This document shows, piece by piece, positions 1-8,808 of a stretch of DNA of 64,000 nt. The notes under the pieces were generated by a model, which saw only the letters and a program-made list of their open reading frames with translations, made no database searches and was not told where the DNA came from. A program made the translations under genes and the position numbers. Origin of the DNA: Mesorhizobium sp. M7A.F.Ca.US.008.03.1.1 (GTDB lineage: Bacteria > Pseudomonadota > Alphaproteobacteria > Rhizobiales > Rhizobiaceae); NCBI RefSeq assembly GCF_003997495.1, contig NZ_RZRU01000001.1:372001-436000 (forward strand). The letters are read 5' to 3'. The stretch's first letter is position 1. Each line of letters opens with the position of its first letter.

Positions 1-1470
1 GGCGAACACCGGCTCACCTATGACGAGCTCGAGACACGTTCCAGCGCGGTCGCCTATCATCTTGTCGCGTCCGGAGTCACCCCCGGTGACCGCGTCATGA
101 TCTTTGCAGACAACACCGTCGAGACCGTGGTCAGCTTCTGGGCGGTTCTCAAGGCGAGCGCCGTTGTATGCGTCGTCAATCCGCTCACCAAGAGCGACAA
201 GCTGGGGTATTTGCTCAACGATTGCCTTCCGGCAGCATTGATCACCGACAAACATTTGCAGCTGATCTTTACTGAGCCGGCGCGTAACTGTCCGTCGCTG
301 CGGCGGCTCATCGTCTCCGGTCCGGTGGACGACGCCGAGCTTCGGGGATTGCCGCATGCCGTGCGCTGGGATGAGGCGGCTGCCGGCCACGGCAAAGGGC
401 CGGCCCGCCGCCGCATCGATATCGATCTCGCAGCCATCATCTACACGTCGGGCTCGACCGGCGAACCCAAAGGCGTGATGCTGACGCACAGGAACATGAT
501 GACAGCATGCACGTCGATTGCCTCGTACCTTGAACTTGGCGAAGACGACGTGATCCTCAATGTCTTGCCCCTGGCTTTCGATTACGGCCTCTATCAGATG
601 ATAATGGCATTCCGTGCCGGGGCGCGGTTGGTCCTCGAGCGCTCGTTTGCCTTCCCCGCACAGATACTTGCGATCATTGAAAGGGAGAGAGTTACAGGCT
701 TCCCCGGCGTGCCAACCATCTTTGCCGCGCTGTCGGATCTCAAGACGCTGAAGGCAAATGATTTTGCAAGCATAAGGTATGTCACCAACACGGCCGCGGC
801 CCTGCCGCTCAAACACATTCGCCTGCTCCAGGAGCTGTTTGCCGACGCCCGCATCTATTCGATGTACGGCCTGACCGAATGCAAACGCTGCACCTATCTT
901 CCGCCGGACGATCTTGTTCGAAAACCCTTGAGCGTGGGGATCGCCATCCCGAACACCGAAATGTGGATTGTCGATGAGGATGACCGAAAGGTCGGTCCCA
1001 ATGTCGTCGGCCAGCTGGTCATTCGCGGGGCAACAGTCATGAAGGGCTACTGGGGTAAGCCGGAGGCCACCGCGAGGAAGCTCAAGCCTGGCCCTTTGCC
1101 CGGCGAGCAGGTTCTGTACACCGGCGACTACTGCCGAATGGACGAGGAAGGGTACCTCTATTTTGTCGGCCGCAGCGATGAGATCATAAAATCGCGGGGA
1201 GAAAAGGTGGCGCCTAAGGAGGTCGAAAATGTGCTGATGGAAATCCCGGGAGTACGGGAAGCCGCGGTTGTCGGAGTTCCCGACGACCTGCTGGGGCAAG
1301 CAGTGAAAGCGTTTGTCGTCATGGAGCAAGGAACGATCATGGGCGAAAAGCAACTGCGGATGGAATGTCAGAAGCGGTTGGAGAACTTCATGATTCCGAA
1401 GTCCATCCAAATTGTGTCCAGTCTACCGATGACGGACACGGGCAAGCTCAAGAAAATAGCGCTGTCGTAA
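1..1470 (+). CDS. Acyl-CoA/acyl-ACP ligase (AMP-forming), 5' partial
   Basis: The reading frame is already open at base 1, so the start lies upstream of the window. The protein is an adenylate-forming enzyme of the ANL superfamily. The P-loop YTSGSTGEPKG is near bases 440-475, YGLTECKR near 870, the hinge block YTGDYCRMDEEG near 1118-1155, and the catalytic lysine motif TDTGKLKK sits at the C-terminus. It should activate a carboxylic acid as an acyl-adenylate and pass it to CoA or to a carrier protein. An acyl carrier protein gene follows 39 bases downstream, so loading that carrier is the simplest role. The TECKR variant resembles acyl ligases found with polysaccharide/exosortase loci. The substrate cannot be read from sequence. 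The neighbouring glycan genes suggest N- or O-acylation of a sugar. Confidence 0.85.
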   Translation, partial: GEHRLTYDELETRSSAVAYHLVASGVTPGDRVMIFADNTVETVVSFWAVLKASAVVCVVNPLTKSDKLGYLLNDCLPAALITDKHLQLIFTEPARNCPSLRRLIVSGPVDDAELRGLPHAVRWDEAAAGHGKGPARRRIDIDLAAIIYTSGSTGEPKGVMLTHRNMMTACTSIASYLELGEDDVILNVLPLAFDYGLYQMIMAFRAGARLVLERSFAFPAQILAIIERERVTGFPGVPTIFAALSDLKTLKANDFASIRYVTNTAAALPLKHIRLLQELFADARIYSMYGLTECKRCTYLPPDDLVRKPLSVGIAIPNTEMWIVDEDDRKVGPNVVGQLVIRGATVMKGYWGKPEATARKLKPGPLPGEQVLYTGDYCRMDEEGYLYFVGRSDEIIKSRGEKVAPKEVENVLMEIPGVREAAVVGVPDDLLGQAVKAFVVMEQGTIMGEKQLRMECQKRLENFMIPKSIQIVSSLPMTDTGKLKKIALS

Positions 1471-1509
1471 AGCGATTCACGGAAATTATTTGGATCGGAG
1501 GCCAATTCA

Positions 1510-1776
1510 ATGCTGAGCACGAACAACAGAATTGACACCTACAGCGATCAAATCCGCGCCTTTCTGGCGTCAAACTTCTACGTAGCCGACCCGCGTGCGC
1601 TGGAAATTGAAACGTCGTTGCTCGACCAGGGCATCATAGACTCGACTGGAGTGCTTGAAGTTATCGGCTTCGTCGAGGAGACATTCGGCATCACCGTCGA
1701 GGACAGTGAACTTCTGCCTGAGAATTTCGATTCCATCCAGGGAATTGCACGTTACGTACTCAGCAAGGAAAACTGA
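1510..1776 (+). CDS. Acyl carrier protein
   Basis: An 88-residue acidic protein of the acyl/peptidyl carrier family. The DSTGVLEVI segment carries the expected phosphopantetheine serine (Ser45), in the usual place before helix II, and the second acidic helix (VEETFGITVEDSE) follows. It should hold an acyl group as a thioester on a 4'-phosphopantetheine arm in the cytoplasm. The gene lies 39 bases after the AMP ligase on the same strand, so the two probably form a loading pair. Length and motif fit stand-alone carriers used in specialised pathways; fatty-acid AcpP usually has DSLD(T/S)VE. It converges with the methyltransferase gene downstream. Confidence 0.85.
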   Translation: MLSTNNRIDTYSDQIRAFLASNFYVADPRALEIETSLLDQGIIDSTGVLEVIGFVEETFGITVEDSELLPENFDSIQGIARYVLSKEN

Positions 1777-1833
1777 TCGCCGGGCTAAGGTTTAAGGGCG
1801 TCTTCCCCACCGAGCGCGCACCCATGGCGCAAC

Positions 1834-2526
1834 TCACGCTGGCGCTTTGGCCCGTGCACAAACCACCCTGGCTTCACCGGCTTTGTTCGCAACCGTGCGA
1901 ATGCTCTCATAGGCTTTGGAACGCTCAACCAAACTCATGACCTGCCGGTCCTGGCCAAGCCCGACCTCGAAAAGCAGCATACCACCTTGCCGCAGATAGC
2001 GCTGCGCCTCCTTGATCACCCGCATATGAATGCTCAGGCCGTAGGGCCCGGCAGCGAAGGCCTCACGCGGTTCAAGTTCCATCAGATGCGCGCGGTCATT
2101 TTCGAGCCGCTTCTCCGAGATGTAAGGCGGGTTGCAGACGACCAGATCGATCGTGCCTTCGAGTTCCAGACCCGAGAAGGAATTGAACAGGTCGCCCTGC
2201 AGCACCGAAATGCGTCCGGCCAGGCCAAGATGGGCGACGTTCCGGCAGGTGGTTTCGACACAGCTGTCAGTTAGATCGCTCGCCCAGACACGCGCGGTGG
2301 GGATCTTGAATCCAATGGCGCAGGCGAGATTGCCCGCCCCGCAGCACATGTCCACGACACGCGATACCGGCCGATTAAGTTCACGCAGCACATTGAGGGC
2401 GGTGCTGCCGAGCAGTTCGGTCTCCGGGCGAGGGACGAGCACGCCGGGCGCGACAACCAACTTCAGTCCCATGAAGTCGGTGCGGCCGGTGCTGTAGGCG
2501 CTGGCGACATCTATTTCACCAATCAC
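1834..2526 (-). CDS. PrmC/HemK-like SAM-dependent methyltransferase
   Basis: A class I methyltransferase of about 230 residues. The N-terminal VLVPRPETELL motif, the SAM-binding stretch VVDMCCGAGNLACAIG and the CNPPYIS motif are all typical of PrmC/HemK, which methylates glutamine amide nitrogen in release factors. The helical N-terminal domain of true PrmC (about 280 residues) is missing, so this is probably not the housekeeping enzyme. It closes the minus-strand block after the ExoF-like gene, separated by about 110 bases. It may methylate an amide or amine in this pathway, which is inference. The start is a GTG without a clear ribosome site, so the N-terminus is uncertain. Confidence 0.7.
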   Translation of the reverse strand: MIGEIDVASAYSTGRTDFMGLKLVVAPGVLVPRPETELLGSTALNVLRELNRPVSRVVDMCCGAGNLACAIGFKIPTARVWASDLTDSCVETTCRNVAHLGLAGRISVLQGDLFNSFSGLELEGTIDLVVCNPPYISEKRLENDRAHLMELEPREAFAAGPYGLSIHMRVIKEAQRYLRQGGMLLFEVGLGQDRQVMSLVERSKAYESIRTVANKAGEARVVCARAKAPA

Positions 2527-2636
2527 GGCAAACCCGCTTTCTTGATTTTCCCTTGTTGACTTCTCAGGCGCCCGGTCTTCACGCCGTGAGGCGAGCCATC
2601 AACCACGTGGTTCGGGCTCGGTTCACGTTCGCGCAA

Positions 2637-3899
2637 CTACTGGATCGCCGCGCTCTGCAGTTCACTGCTGAACCTCACCTCGATGGTGTCTCCAGGTGCG
2701 ACCTCAGTGTCCTGGTCGACCGGTCGACCTCTCGACGCGTCGCCGGCTCCACCGGTTATTGTGATCCGCGCCTGAAAGGTTTCGCCGGCGACCGGCAGTG
2801 GAAGAGCGGACGCCCCTGATGGCTGAAGCTTCTGGCTGGCTGCGTGGAGCCTTGCAGTGGTCTCGGCGAGACGAAGGTCGGTGTCCCTCAACTCGTTCAG
2901 AAGGCCGATCCTTCTTTGATTTTCATTGCGTTCCTGCTGCCTAACGAAGTCTTCCTGCTGGCGCCGCGTTCTCATGAGTTCGACCGAGGTCTCGAGCGCC
3001 CGGCTCGACGACATCAGCACGGCACGCCTGACGTCAGCGAGCCTGCTGTTGGTCAGGTTGCCCGATTCGAACGATTTGGTGACCCGCGCCAGATCGTCCT
3101 CATCCTGTTTCACCGCGGCCGCTTCCGTCTGCTCGCGCTTGAGCAGAACCTCGACCTGAGCCTCGGCATCCTTGGCGGTCTTGTCGAGATAGCTTTGCTC
3201 CTGTTGAAAATTGTTCAGTGAAATTTTGAGACCTTCCGCTTCCGCCTGCGCCACCGCCGACACCAATGCATTCGACAGGGGCGAGCCTTGCGGCGGCTGC
3301 ATGTCAAACTCTGCCTGGTTCTGAAGTTCGGCGCGGGTGCGGGCGCCATGAAAATAGTCCCTGATGTAATCGCCCCAGATCGATTCGTAGTCGCGTCGCA
3401 GATCAACGGGATCAGGTCCGCTTTGGCTTGCCCGCGACCGCAGAAGGCTGAAACCGCCGGCAACCGCAATTGCCTGCCGGACAGTCATGAGTGGTCGGTA
3501 GGCCTGCTGCCCTGGCGTCAGCACATCACCAGTCACATAGATCGGGCGGTACTCCGCGATCACGGCCGTGACGTCGCTCGGCTTGATGACGATCATTTGC
3601 TCCCGGCCATCAGGCAGGCGCTGGTGGACTATTTTGGTTGGCAGCACGGCCTCCATGCGCGTCTGCAATTCGGCCGGCGTCAGCCCGCCAACCGGGATCA
3701 TCCCGAACTCGGGCAGCGCGATCGAGCCATCCATCTGTACAATTGCGCGTTGCGTTCGTTCCGATATTGAGGCAATTCCTATCTCCACCGTATCGCCGGG
3801 CGACAGCTTATAGGCGACCGGCGCTTCAGCCGCGGCTGCGATATCCAGGGACAGGCAGCCGGCAAGCGCTGCAAAGAAAATTCGACTAACGAAGGCCAT
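2637..3899 (-). CDS. ExoF-like outer-membrane polysaccharide export protein
   Basis: About 420 residues, the size of ExoF-type proteins. It begins with a signal peptide (MAFVSRIFFAALAGCLSL, cleaved near AAAAEAP). The polysaccharide export domain follows (YKLSPGDTVEIGIASISERT, then MDGSIALPEFGMIPVGGLT), then an SLBB-like segment (RPIYVTGDVLTPGQQAYRPL) and a long charged coiled coil to the C-terminus. It should form or help form the periplasmic/outer-membrane channel for polymer export together with the ExoP-like protein. I chose the ATG at 3899 because AAGGGAG lies about 10 bases upstream; a TTG at 3908 is too close to it. The gene follows the beta-propeller gene by about 16 bases. Confidence 0.82.
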   Translation of the reverse strand: MAFVSRIFFAALAGCLSLDIAAAAEAPVAYKLSPGDTVEIGIASISERTQRAIVQMDGSIALPEFGMIPVGGLTPAELQTRMEAVLPTKIVHQRLPDGREQMIVIKPSDVTAVIAEYRPIYVTGDVLTPGQQAYRPLMTVRQAIAVAGGFSLLRSRASQSGPDPVDLRRDYESIWGDYIRDYFHGARTRAELQNQAEFDMQPPQGSPLSNALVSAVAQAEAEGLKISLNNFQQEQSYLDKTAKDAEAQVEVLLKREQTEAAAVKQDEDDLARVTKSFESGNLTNSRLADVRRAVLMSSSRALETSVELMRTRRQQEDFVRQQERNENQRRIGLLNELRDTDLRLAETTARLHAASQKLQPSGASALPLPVAGETFQARITITGGAGDASRGRPVDQDTEVAPGDTIEVRFSSELQSAAIQ

Positions 3900-3915
3900 T
3901 GATGGCAATCTCCCT

Positions 3916-5145
3916 TTAATTTAAGCCCGGCTGCTGCCGCCAATCGAGATGGGCGACGAATTCGTAGACCGGCCCACCAGGCACCCCCCAATTGCTCGAC
4001 CAGATCACTTGCGACCCATCAGGGGACGGTGAGGCATGTGTCTCGCTCCAATAGTCGAACGGAGCGTTTCGCGTCTGCACGATGCGTCGGACCTCCTGAC
4101 GGCCGTCGACACGCAGCGCGATCACTTCGCGCGTGTATGGTGCCCAGTCCGGGTGTTTCCGGACCTCATCGGGATTGCCCCCGTAACTTATAAATGCCCA
4201 TTCGGGCCTGTCCAAAGCACGCAGCGACGTATGCTCGGCCTCACCGTACTTCGTGAGCGACGTGACCTTTCCATCGGACAGCCGACGCTTGATCACCTGA
4301 TATTCGTCCGGAGCGGATTTGCTGGTTCCGACGTAAATTTCGCTGCCATCCGCATCGAGAGTCAAATCGCCATGGCCGGGTCGATGATGGTCCTTCCACC
4401 TCTGGCGCAGGGTGCCGTCGACTGCGAAAATGGCTCGCTGCTCGGTGCCGTCGATCAGGTTCTGGAAACACAGGATGTTCTCTCCGAGCGGAGAAATGGT
4501 GCAGGCACTGGTCGTTCCGGCAACCTGGGCGAGATCGATGTCCGGGTATTTCAGACGCCGGTCGATGTCGTATGCGAAGACGACGGCAGCTCCATCATCG
4601 CGGGTCGCGCGTACGGCAATACGGTTGCCGTCACGACTAGGATTTCCCTTGGACGGGCCGAATTCGAGATCCCGATATTTCGTTGCGGCATACACTATGT
4701 CCTCACGATTGGTGCGGGGAGCCCATGTCGAGATCTTTTGACCCTCGACACAGATCATCATCTCCGCGTTTCGAGGGCGCCATTCGCACTCACCCGACTT
4801 GTTGCGATGAAACAAAGGGAGGTAGGTTTTCCCGTCGAGGAAACACATGCCGTTGCAGCCGTTCATGAGGACGAGGAGGCTCTGATCCGCATTCCAGGCT
4901 TGCGCGATCGAGTAACGATGACTGCAATAGATTTTGCCGCAGACAATTCCGCCGCCAAGAGCTCCGGGCTGTGTGATCCGAGTAAAGCTGATCCCTGTCG
5001 CCGGATCAGTTGCAGGTTTGAGATAAGCGGGCAGATCCATTGCCGGCTCCGTGCCTGCCGCACCGCTCGGCCGGTTCCCGGCTGTGTGGATCGCCAACAG
5101 AGCGGCCATCAACAGCATGGCTGGTATGAGCCGCGGAAAGGTCAT
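3916..5145 (-). CDS. Predicted secreted beta-propeller protein, function unknown
   Basis: A protein of about 409 residues with an N-terminal hydrophobic signal (MTFPRLIPAMLLMAALLAIH), so probably periplasmic. The body has TolB/oligogalacturonate-lyase-like propeller repeats such as ASPSPDGSQVIWSSN near the end, and several cysteine pairs (VCGKIYCSH, NGCNGMCFLDG). No catalytic signature can be named. The start at 5145 makes an ATGA overlap with the stop of the upstream SDR gene, which implies translational coupling; a longer frame from 5202 would overlap that gene by 60 bases and is less likely. Its place between sugar-nucleotide and export genes suggests a role in binding or trimming the polymer, which is inference. 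Confidence 0.6.
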   Translation of the reverse strand: MTFPRLIPAMLLMAALLAIHTAGNRPSGAAGTEPAMDLPAYLKPATDPATGISFTRITQPGALGGGIVCGKIYCSHRYSIAQAWNADQSLLVLMNGCNGMCFLDGKTYLPLFHRNKSGECEWRPRNAEMMICVEGQKISTWAPRTNREDIVYAATKYRDLEFGPSKGNPSRDGNRIAVRATRDDGAAVVFAYDIDRRLKYPDIDLAQVAGTTSACTISPLGENILCFQNLIDGTEQRAIFAVDGTLRQRWKDHHRPGHGDLTLDADGSEIYVGTSKSAPDEYQVIKRRLSDGKVTSLTKYGEAEHTSLRALDRPEWAFISYGGNPDEVRKHPDWAPYTREVIALRVDGRQEVRRIVQTRNAPFDYWSETHASPSPDGSQVIWSSNWGVPGGPVYEFVAHLDWRQQPGLN

Positions 5146-6146
5146 GTCATATAGCTCATTTCGCGCCGGACGCGGCCTTCGCTGAGGCGCGAGCGCCACC
5201 ACTCGATGGTCCTTTCCAGACCATCACGCAGGCTCGTACGTGCCCGCCATCCGACTTTATTTTCAAGGTTCGAGGAATCGGCGAGCAACGCGCGAACCTC
5301 GGAGTTCTGCGGCCGCATCCGGCTTTCATCGCGGCGGACCGGTTTCCTGGTGCCACTCAACTCGAGCACCAACTCCAAGACGTCCGAGACACTGACGGCG
5401 CGCTGGCTGCCGGCATTGTAGGCATGGCCAAATTCAAGCTCGGCCGCCCCTGCCGCCACAAATGCCGCCGCAGTGTCTTCCACAAAGGTAAGGTCACGAA
5501 TAGGGCTGGTGTCGCCGACCATGATCGCCGGACAGTTCTCGTCCAGAGCCTGCCTTATGATGGTCGGCACGATGGCCCGCTCGCTCTGGCGCGGCCCGTA
5601 TGTATTGAACGGCCGCAGGATGACCACCGGCACATCGAAGGACCTGGCATAGGACGCCGCCATCATGTCCGCCCCGATCTTGGATGCAGAGTAGGGGGAC
5701 TGTCCCTGCAACGGGTGGGATTCCTGGATCGGCATGGTCAGGGCGGTGCCATAAACCTCGCTTGTGGACGTATGCACAATGCGCTCGGTTTCCCAGTGGC
5801 GTGCCGCTTCAAGGACATTCACGGTGCCCAGCACATTGGTTTCCACATAGGATTGGGCAGCCGCGTAGGAATAGGGAATCGCAATCAGCGCAGCCAGATG
5901 AAACACCACCGCCTGGCCGCGCACGATCCGGTTGATGAACGCGCTGTCACGAACGTCCCCACGAATGCATTGCAACTGGCTTCGAACGTGGTCGGGCAAA
6001 TCATCCAGCCAGCCATGGCTGTCGAACGAGTTGTAGAGGGCCAGGGCCGTGACATCGGCACCTTCGTGCACCAGCGCTTCCGTGAGATGGGATCCGATAA
6101 ATCCATCCGCACCCGTGACCAGGACCTTCCTGCCGTGATAGCTCAC
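5142..6146 (-). CDS. NAD-dependent sugar-nucleotide epimerase/4,6-dehydratase (SDR)
   Basis: A 334-residue extended SDR. The Rossmann glycine motif is VTGADGFIGSHL at the N-terminus, with DVRD after strand 3, the STSEVYG segment and the catalytic YSASK. RPFNTYGPRQSERAIVP is typical of NDP-sugar 4,6-dehydratases, including the LegB/GDP-mannose 4,6-dehydratase groups. It should form a 4-keto-6-deoxy sugar nucleotide, which the DegT aminotransferase two genes upstream could aminate. The start is GTG at 6146 with AAGGAG about 9 bases upstream. The exact NDP-sugar is unknown. Confidence 0.82.
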   Translation of the reverse strand: MSYHGRKVLVTGADGFIGSHLTEALVHEGADVTALALYNSFDSHGWLDDLPDHVRSQLQCIRGDVRDSAFINRIVRGQAVVFHLAALIAIPYSYAAAQSYVETNVLGTVNVLEAARHWETERIVHTSTSEVYGTALTMPIQESHPLQGQSPYSASKIGADMMAASYARSFDVPVVILRPFNTYGPRQSERAIVPTIIRQALDENCPAIMVGDTSPIRDLTFVEDTAAAFVAAGAAELEFGHAYNAGSQRAVSVSDVLELVLELSGTRKPVRRDESRMRPQNSEVRALLADSSNLENKVGWRARTSLRDGLERTIEWWRSRLSEGRVRREMSYMT

Positions 6147-6208
6147 GACCGTGCACTCCTTCGATCGTGTGAGCCGTCAAACTGGCGAACGAACAACAAT
6201 CCATTCAT
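6143..6208 (-). CDS. Possible 21-residue coupling ORF before the SDR gene
   Basis: A very short frame (MNGLLFVRQF...ARS) fills most of the 87-base gap between the phosphoglycosyl transferase gene and the SDR gene. GAGGAG lies 8 bases before its ATG, and its TGA overlaps the GTG start of the SDR gene as GTGA. The SDR gene also has its own AAGGAG inside this frame. It may couple translation, or it may be a chance frame in GC-rich DNA. Confidence 0.3.
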   Translation of the reverse strand: MNGLLFVRQFDGSHDRRSARS

Positions 6209-6233
6209 GCCAAACTCTCCTCACTTGCCAACT

Positions 6234-6908
6234 CTACCCACTTGCCGCGGGAGGCAGGGACACGCCGAAAACCGCCCTGAAGCCTCGCATTATCCAGACG
6301 AGGTCCGATACAATCGTGCGCCGCGGGTAGTAGGCGAGGTCGATCGTTGCCTTGGCCGGGAACAGGACCTCTCGATAAAACAGGAGCGGATCAAGGGAGG
6401 GCGGGTAAAAACAGGCTTCGTGACGGAAGAGAACCTGGGTTGGGCCGAGCAGGCCAGGCTTCCACTGTAGAACAGCTTCATTGCCGCCGCGGAAACAGTC
6501 GGCGAAAGCAAGGCTTTCCGGCCGCGGGCCGACAATTGCCATGTCTCCCGTAAAAACGTTCCACAGTTGGGGCAGCTCATCAAGTTTCGTTGCCGCGAGA
6601 AAACGACCTATCCGCGTCATGCGGCTGTCATCGTTCATGGTCAGCGCGAGGCCGAAAGGGTCGGCTGTCGTCTTGAATTTGCGGAACTTGTACATGCGAA
6701 ACGGTTTTGCGCCGGCACCCAGGCGCGTCTGTGCGAAAAGCACGGGCCAACCACCTTCGACAAAGAGTGCAACAGCAATCAATAGCATCAGCGGAGCGAG
6801 TGCCGTTCCCGCTGCTGCAGCGAGGATAATGTCCATCGCGCGTCTGGCAATTCCGTGGCTGGTGCCAGCTACGGCGGGCCGATGCATCGTCATGTCGAGT
6901 GCGTTCAT
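6234..6908 (-). CDS. Initiating phosphoglycosyl transferase (bacterial sugar transferase)
   Basis: A 224-residue monotopic phosphoglycosyl transferase of the PglC/WcaJ C-terminal type. One N-terminal membrane segment (MDIILAAAAGTALAPLMLLI) precedes the conserved KFRKFKT, DELPQLWNVFTGDMAIVGPRP and KPGLLGPTQV blocks. It should transfer a sugar-1-phosphate from a nucleotide sugar to undecaprenyl phosphate at the inner membrane, starting repeat-unit assembly. The short form without extra N-terminal membrane helices usually uses amino or acetamido sugars, which agrees with the aminotransferase just upstream. Its start overlaps the aminotransferase stop as ATGA. Confidence 0.88.
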   Translation of the reverse strand: MNALDMTMHRPAVAGTSHGIARRAMDIILAAAAGTALAPLMLLIAVALFVEGGWPVLFAQTRLGAGAKPFRMYKFRKFKTTADPFGLALTMNDDSRMTRIGRFLAATKLDELPQLWNVFTGDMAIVGPRPESLAFADCFRGGNEAVLQWKPGLLGPTQVLFRHEACFYPPSLDPLLFYREVLFPAKATIDLAYYPRRTIVSDLVWIMRGFRAVFGVSLPPAASG

Positions 6909-8041
6909 GCCGCGGCTCCCGCGCGCCCGCTGCTTTCAATCGCGGTGGCCAACGCAACAACCACCGACTCGATCGCACTTGCCGTAATTTGCGGGTGTAG
7001 TGGAATCGTCAACTCCCGCTGCGCGAAATCCTCGGTCTTCGGCAGATGGATTTCAGTGAACATTTGGCGATAGAGCGTCATCTGGTGCACGGGCGTATAG
7101 TGGATTGTGGTCTGTATTCCCTTCGTTCGCAGATGGTCGATCACCGTTTGCCGGTCGACGTCATGGGGCAGGAGGACAGGCATGATGTGGTAGGCCGAGG
7201 TCCGCGGTTTGCAGAACGGGACTGTCACGGCCGAGCAATAGTCTGCGATCAGACGTCGATAGAGGACGACCAATATGCGCCGGATTTCATTCCATTCTTG
7301 CAGGTTCTGAAGCTGGACCAAGCCAATAGCGGCGCGCAATTCATCCATGCGATAATTGAAACCGAGCATCGTCACATCGTATTGCGGCGTGCGGCTGTTC
7401 AGCCGCTGATGTGTGCCACTGGTCATCCCATGTCCGCGAGCCTGGCGGATCGCTTCACGGAGCCGTGCATCCCGGGCGATAACGGCCCCACCTTCCGCGG
7501 TGGTCATGTTCTTGTTGCCGTAGAAGCTAAAGGCCGCGGCGGCACCGTACGTCCCCACCTCCTTAAGGCCGGGAGCATGCGCGGCATCCTCGACAATATG
7601 CAGTCCTCGCACACGGGCAAATCTCTGCCATTCTTCCCGGTCGGCGAGGTAGCCGGCAAAATGGACGAGAATGACAGCCTTGGTACGTCCGGTGCACTTG
7701 GCTTCCGCGTCGCTTAGGGACATCAGTGGCACTTCGGCCGACTCTATGTCGACGAATACCGGTGTTGCTCCTACGTAAAGCACTGCATTCGCGGTCGCCA
7801 CGAAGGTCAGCGAGGGGACCAGCACTTCGTCTCCGGGGCCGATCCCAAGTGCATGGAGAATGAGATGCAGGGCGGCGGTGCAAGAACTGACGGCAACGCA
7901 ATCGACCGCATCATGCACGGCCGCGAAGGCCTCTTCAAAGGCTCGTACCTGGTCCCCCATCGTCAGCCATCCACTGTCGACAACTTTGGCCAGGGCCGCC
8001 TTTTCCGGAAAGCCAAGAATAGGAGCGCTGACCAAGAGCAT
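6905..8041 (-). CDS. DegT/DnrJ/EryC1/StrS-family sugar aminotransferase
   Basis: A 378-residue PLP enzyme. Its landmarks are the substrate segment SCTAALHLILHALGIGPGDE, VEDAAHA (PLP-binding Asp) and SFYGNKNMTTAEGG, where the lysine of GNK should form the Schiff base. The C-terminal half has the usual IHYTPVHQ segment. It should add an amino group to a keto-sugar nucleotide made by the neighbouring dehydratase. The ATG at 8041 has GAGGAGG 4-5 bases upstream. It sits between the nucleotidyltransferase and the phosphoglycosyl transferase, a standard amino-dideoxy sugar cassette. Position of amination (C3 or C4) cannot be decided. Confidence 0.88.
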   Translation of the reverse strand: MLLVSAPILGFPEKAALAKVVDSGWLTMGDQVRAFEEAFAAVHDAVDCVAVSSCTAALHLILHALGIGPGDEVLVPSLTFVATANAVLYVGATPVFVDIESAEVPLMSLSDAEAKCTGRTKAVILVHFAGYLADREEWQRFARVRGLHIVEDAAHAPGLKEVGTYGAAAAFSFYGNKNMTTAEGGAVIARDARLREAIRQARGHGMTSGTHQRLNSRTPQYDVTMLGFNYRMDELRAAIGLVQLQNLQEWNEIRRILVVLYRRLIADYCSAVTVPFCKPRTSAYHIMPVLLPHDVDRQTVIDHLRTKGIQTTIHYTPVHQMTLYRQMFTEIHLPKTEDFAQRELTIPLHPQITASAIESVVVALATAIESSGRAGAAA

Positions 8042-8085
8042 AACGACCTCCTCATGTTGGCGCGGTCGAGCGTTCAGCCCAGCCC

Positions 8086-8808
8086 TTAAGCGGCCGCTGC
8101 CGAGACCTCGATCGATGCGGACTGCTCTTCCCAGGCGATGGTTTGTGCGTTTTGAAAATCTTCAACGCGTCCGATATCCAGCCAAAGCCCGTCATGTTTG
8201 TAGACGTGGACATTCGTCCCGTTTTGCATCATCTGCAGCATGAGGTCGTCGAATCCGAAAGCGATTCCGTCAGGTATAAAGCGGAAAACGTCTGGATTCA
8301 TACAATATATTCCCATGCTTACGAGATGAGATAGCGTCGGTTTTTCGCGAAATACTTTTACAGTATTGTCGATCTCGTCGATTACGCCGAAGTCCATCTT
8401 GATGACGCGGGAAGCGGTGGCTATGGTGACTGGATCCGTGTGAGCGCGATGTGATGCTACAAACCGGCTGAGACTGAGATCGGTAAGTACGTCCCCATTG
8501 AGAACAATGAACGGCTCGTCCAATTCCTCCCTGATCAGGGAGAGTGGGCCAATAGTGCCCAGAGGTTCCAGCTCCTGGGTATAGCGTATCCTTAGGTTCC
8601 ACTGGGATCCGTCTCCGCATACGGTGCGGATCAAGTGCCCCAGATAGCCGGTCGTGACGTAGACGTCCTGAATGCCGTTCCGTCGCAGCCACTTCAAAAG
8701 CAATTCAAGAACCGGTCGAGCACCGATCGGCATGAGAGGCTTGGGCAAAATGGATGTGAAAGGCCGAAGGCGTGTTCCCATTCCACCGCACTGAATGACC
8801 GCTTTCAT
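8086..8808 (-). CDS. Sugar-phosphate nucleotidyltransferase
   Basis: A 240-residue NTP-transferase of the RmlA/GMPP fold. It begins with the nucleotide-binding loop GGMGTRLRPFTSILPKPL, then FIVLNGDVLTD (metal-binding Asp) and FREKPT. It should join a sugar-1-phosphate and an NTP to give the NDP-sugar for this locus. It is the first gene of the minus-strand block; AGGAGGA sits 5 bases before the ATG. The short length, without the C-terminal hexapeptide domain, is like HddC/WcbM-type enzymes. Sugar and nucleotide are not identifiable. Confidence 0.85.
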   Translation of the reverse strand: MKAVIQCGGMGTRLRPFTSILPKPLMPIGARPVLELLLKWLRRNGIQDVYVTTGYLGHLIRTVCGDGSQWNLRIRYTQELEPLGTIGPLSLIREELDEPFIVLNGDVLTDLSLSRFVASHRAHTDPVTIATASRVIKMDFGVIDEIDNTVKVFREKPTLSHLVSMGIYCMNPDVFRFIPDGIAFGFDDLMLQMMQNGTNVHVYKHDGLWLDIGRVEDFQNAQTIAWEEQSASIEVSAAAA

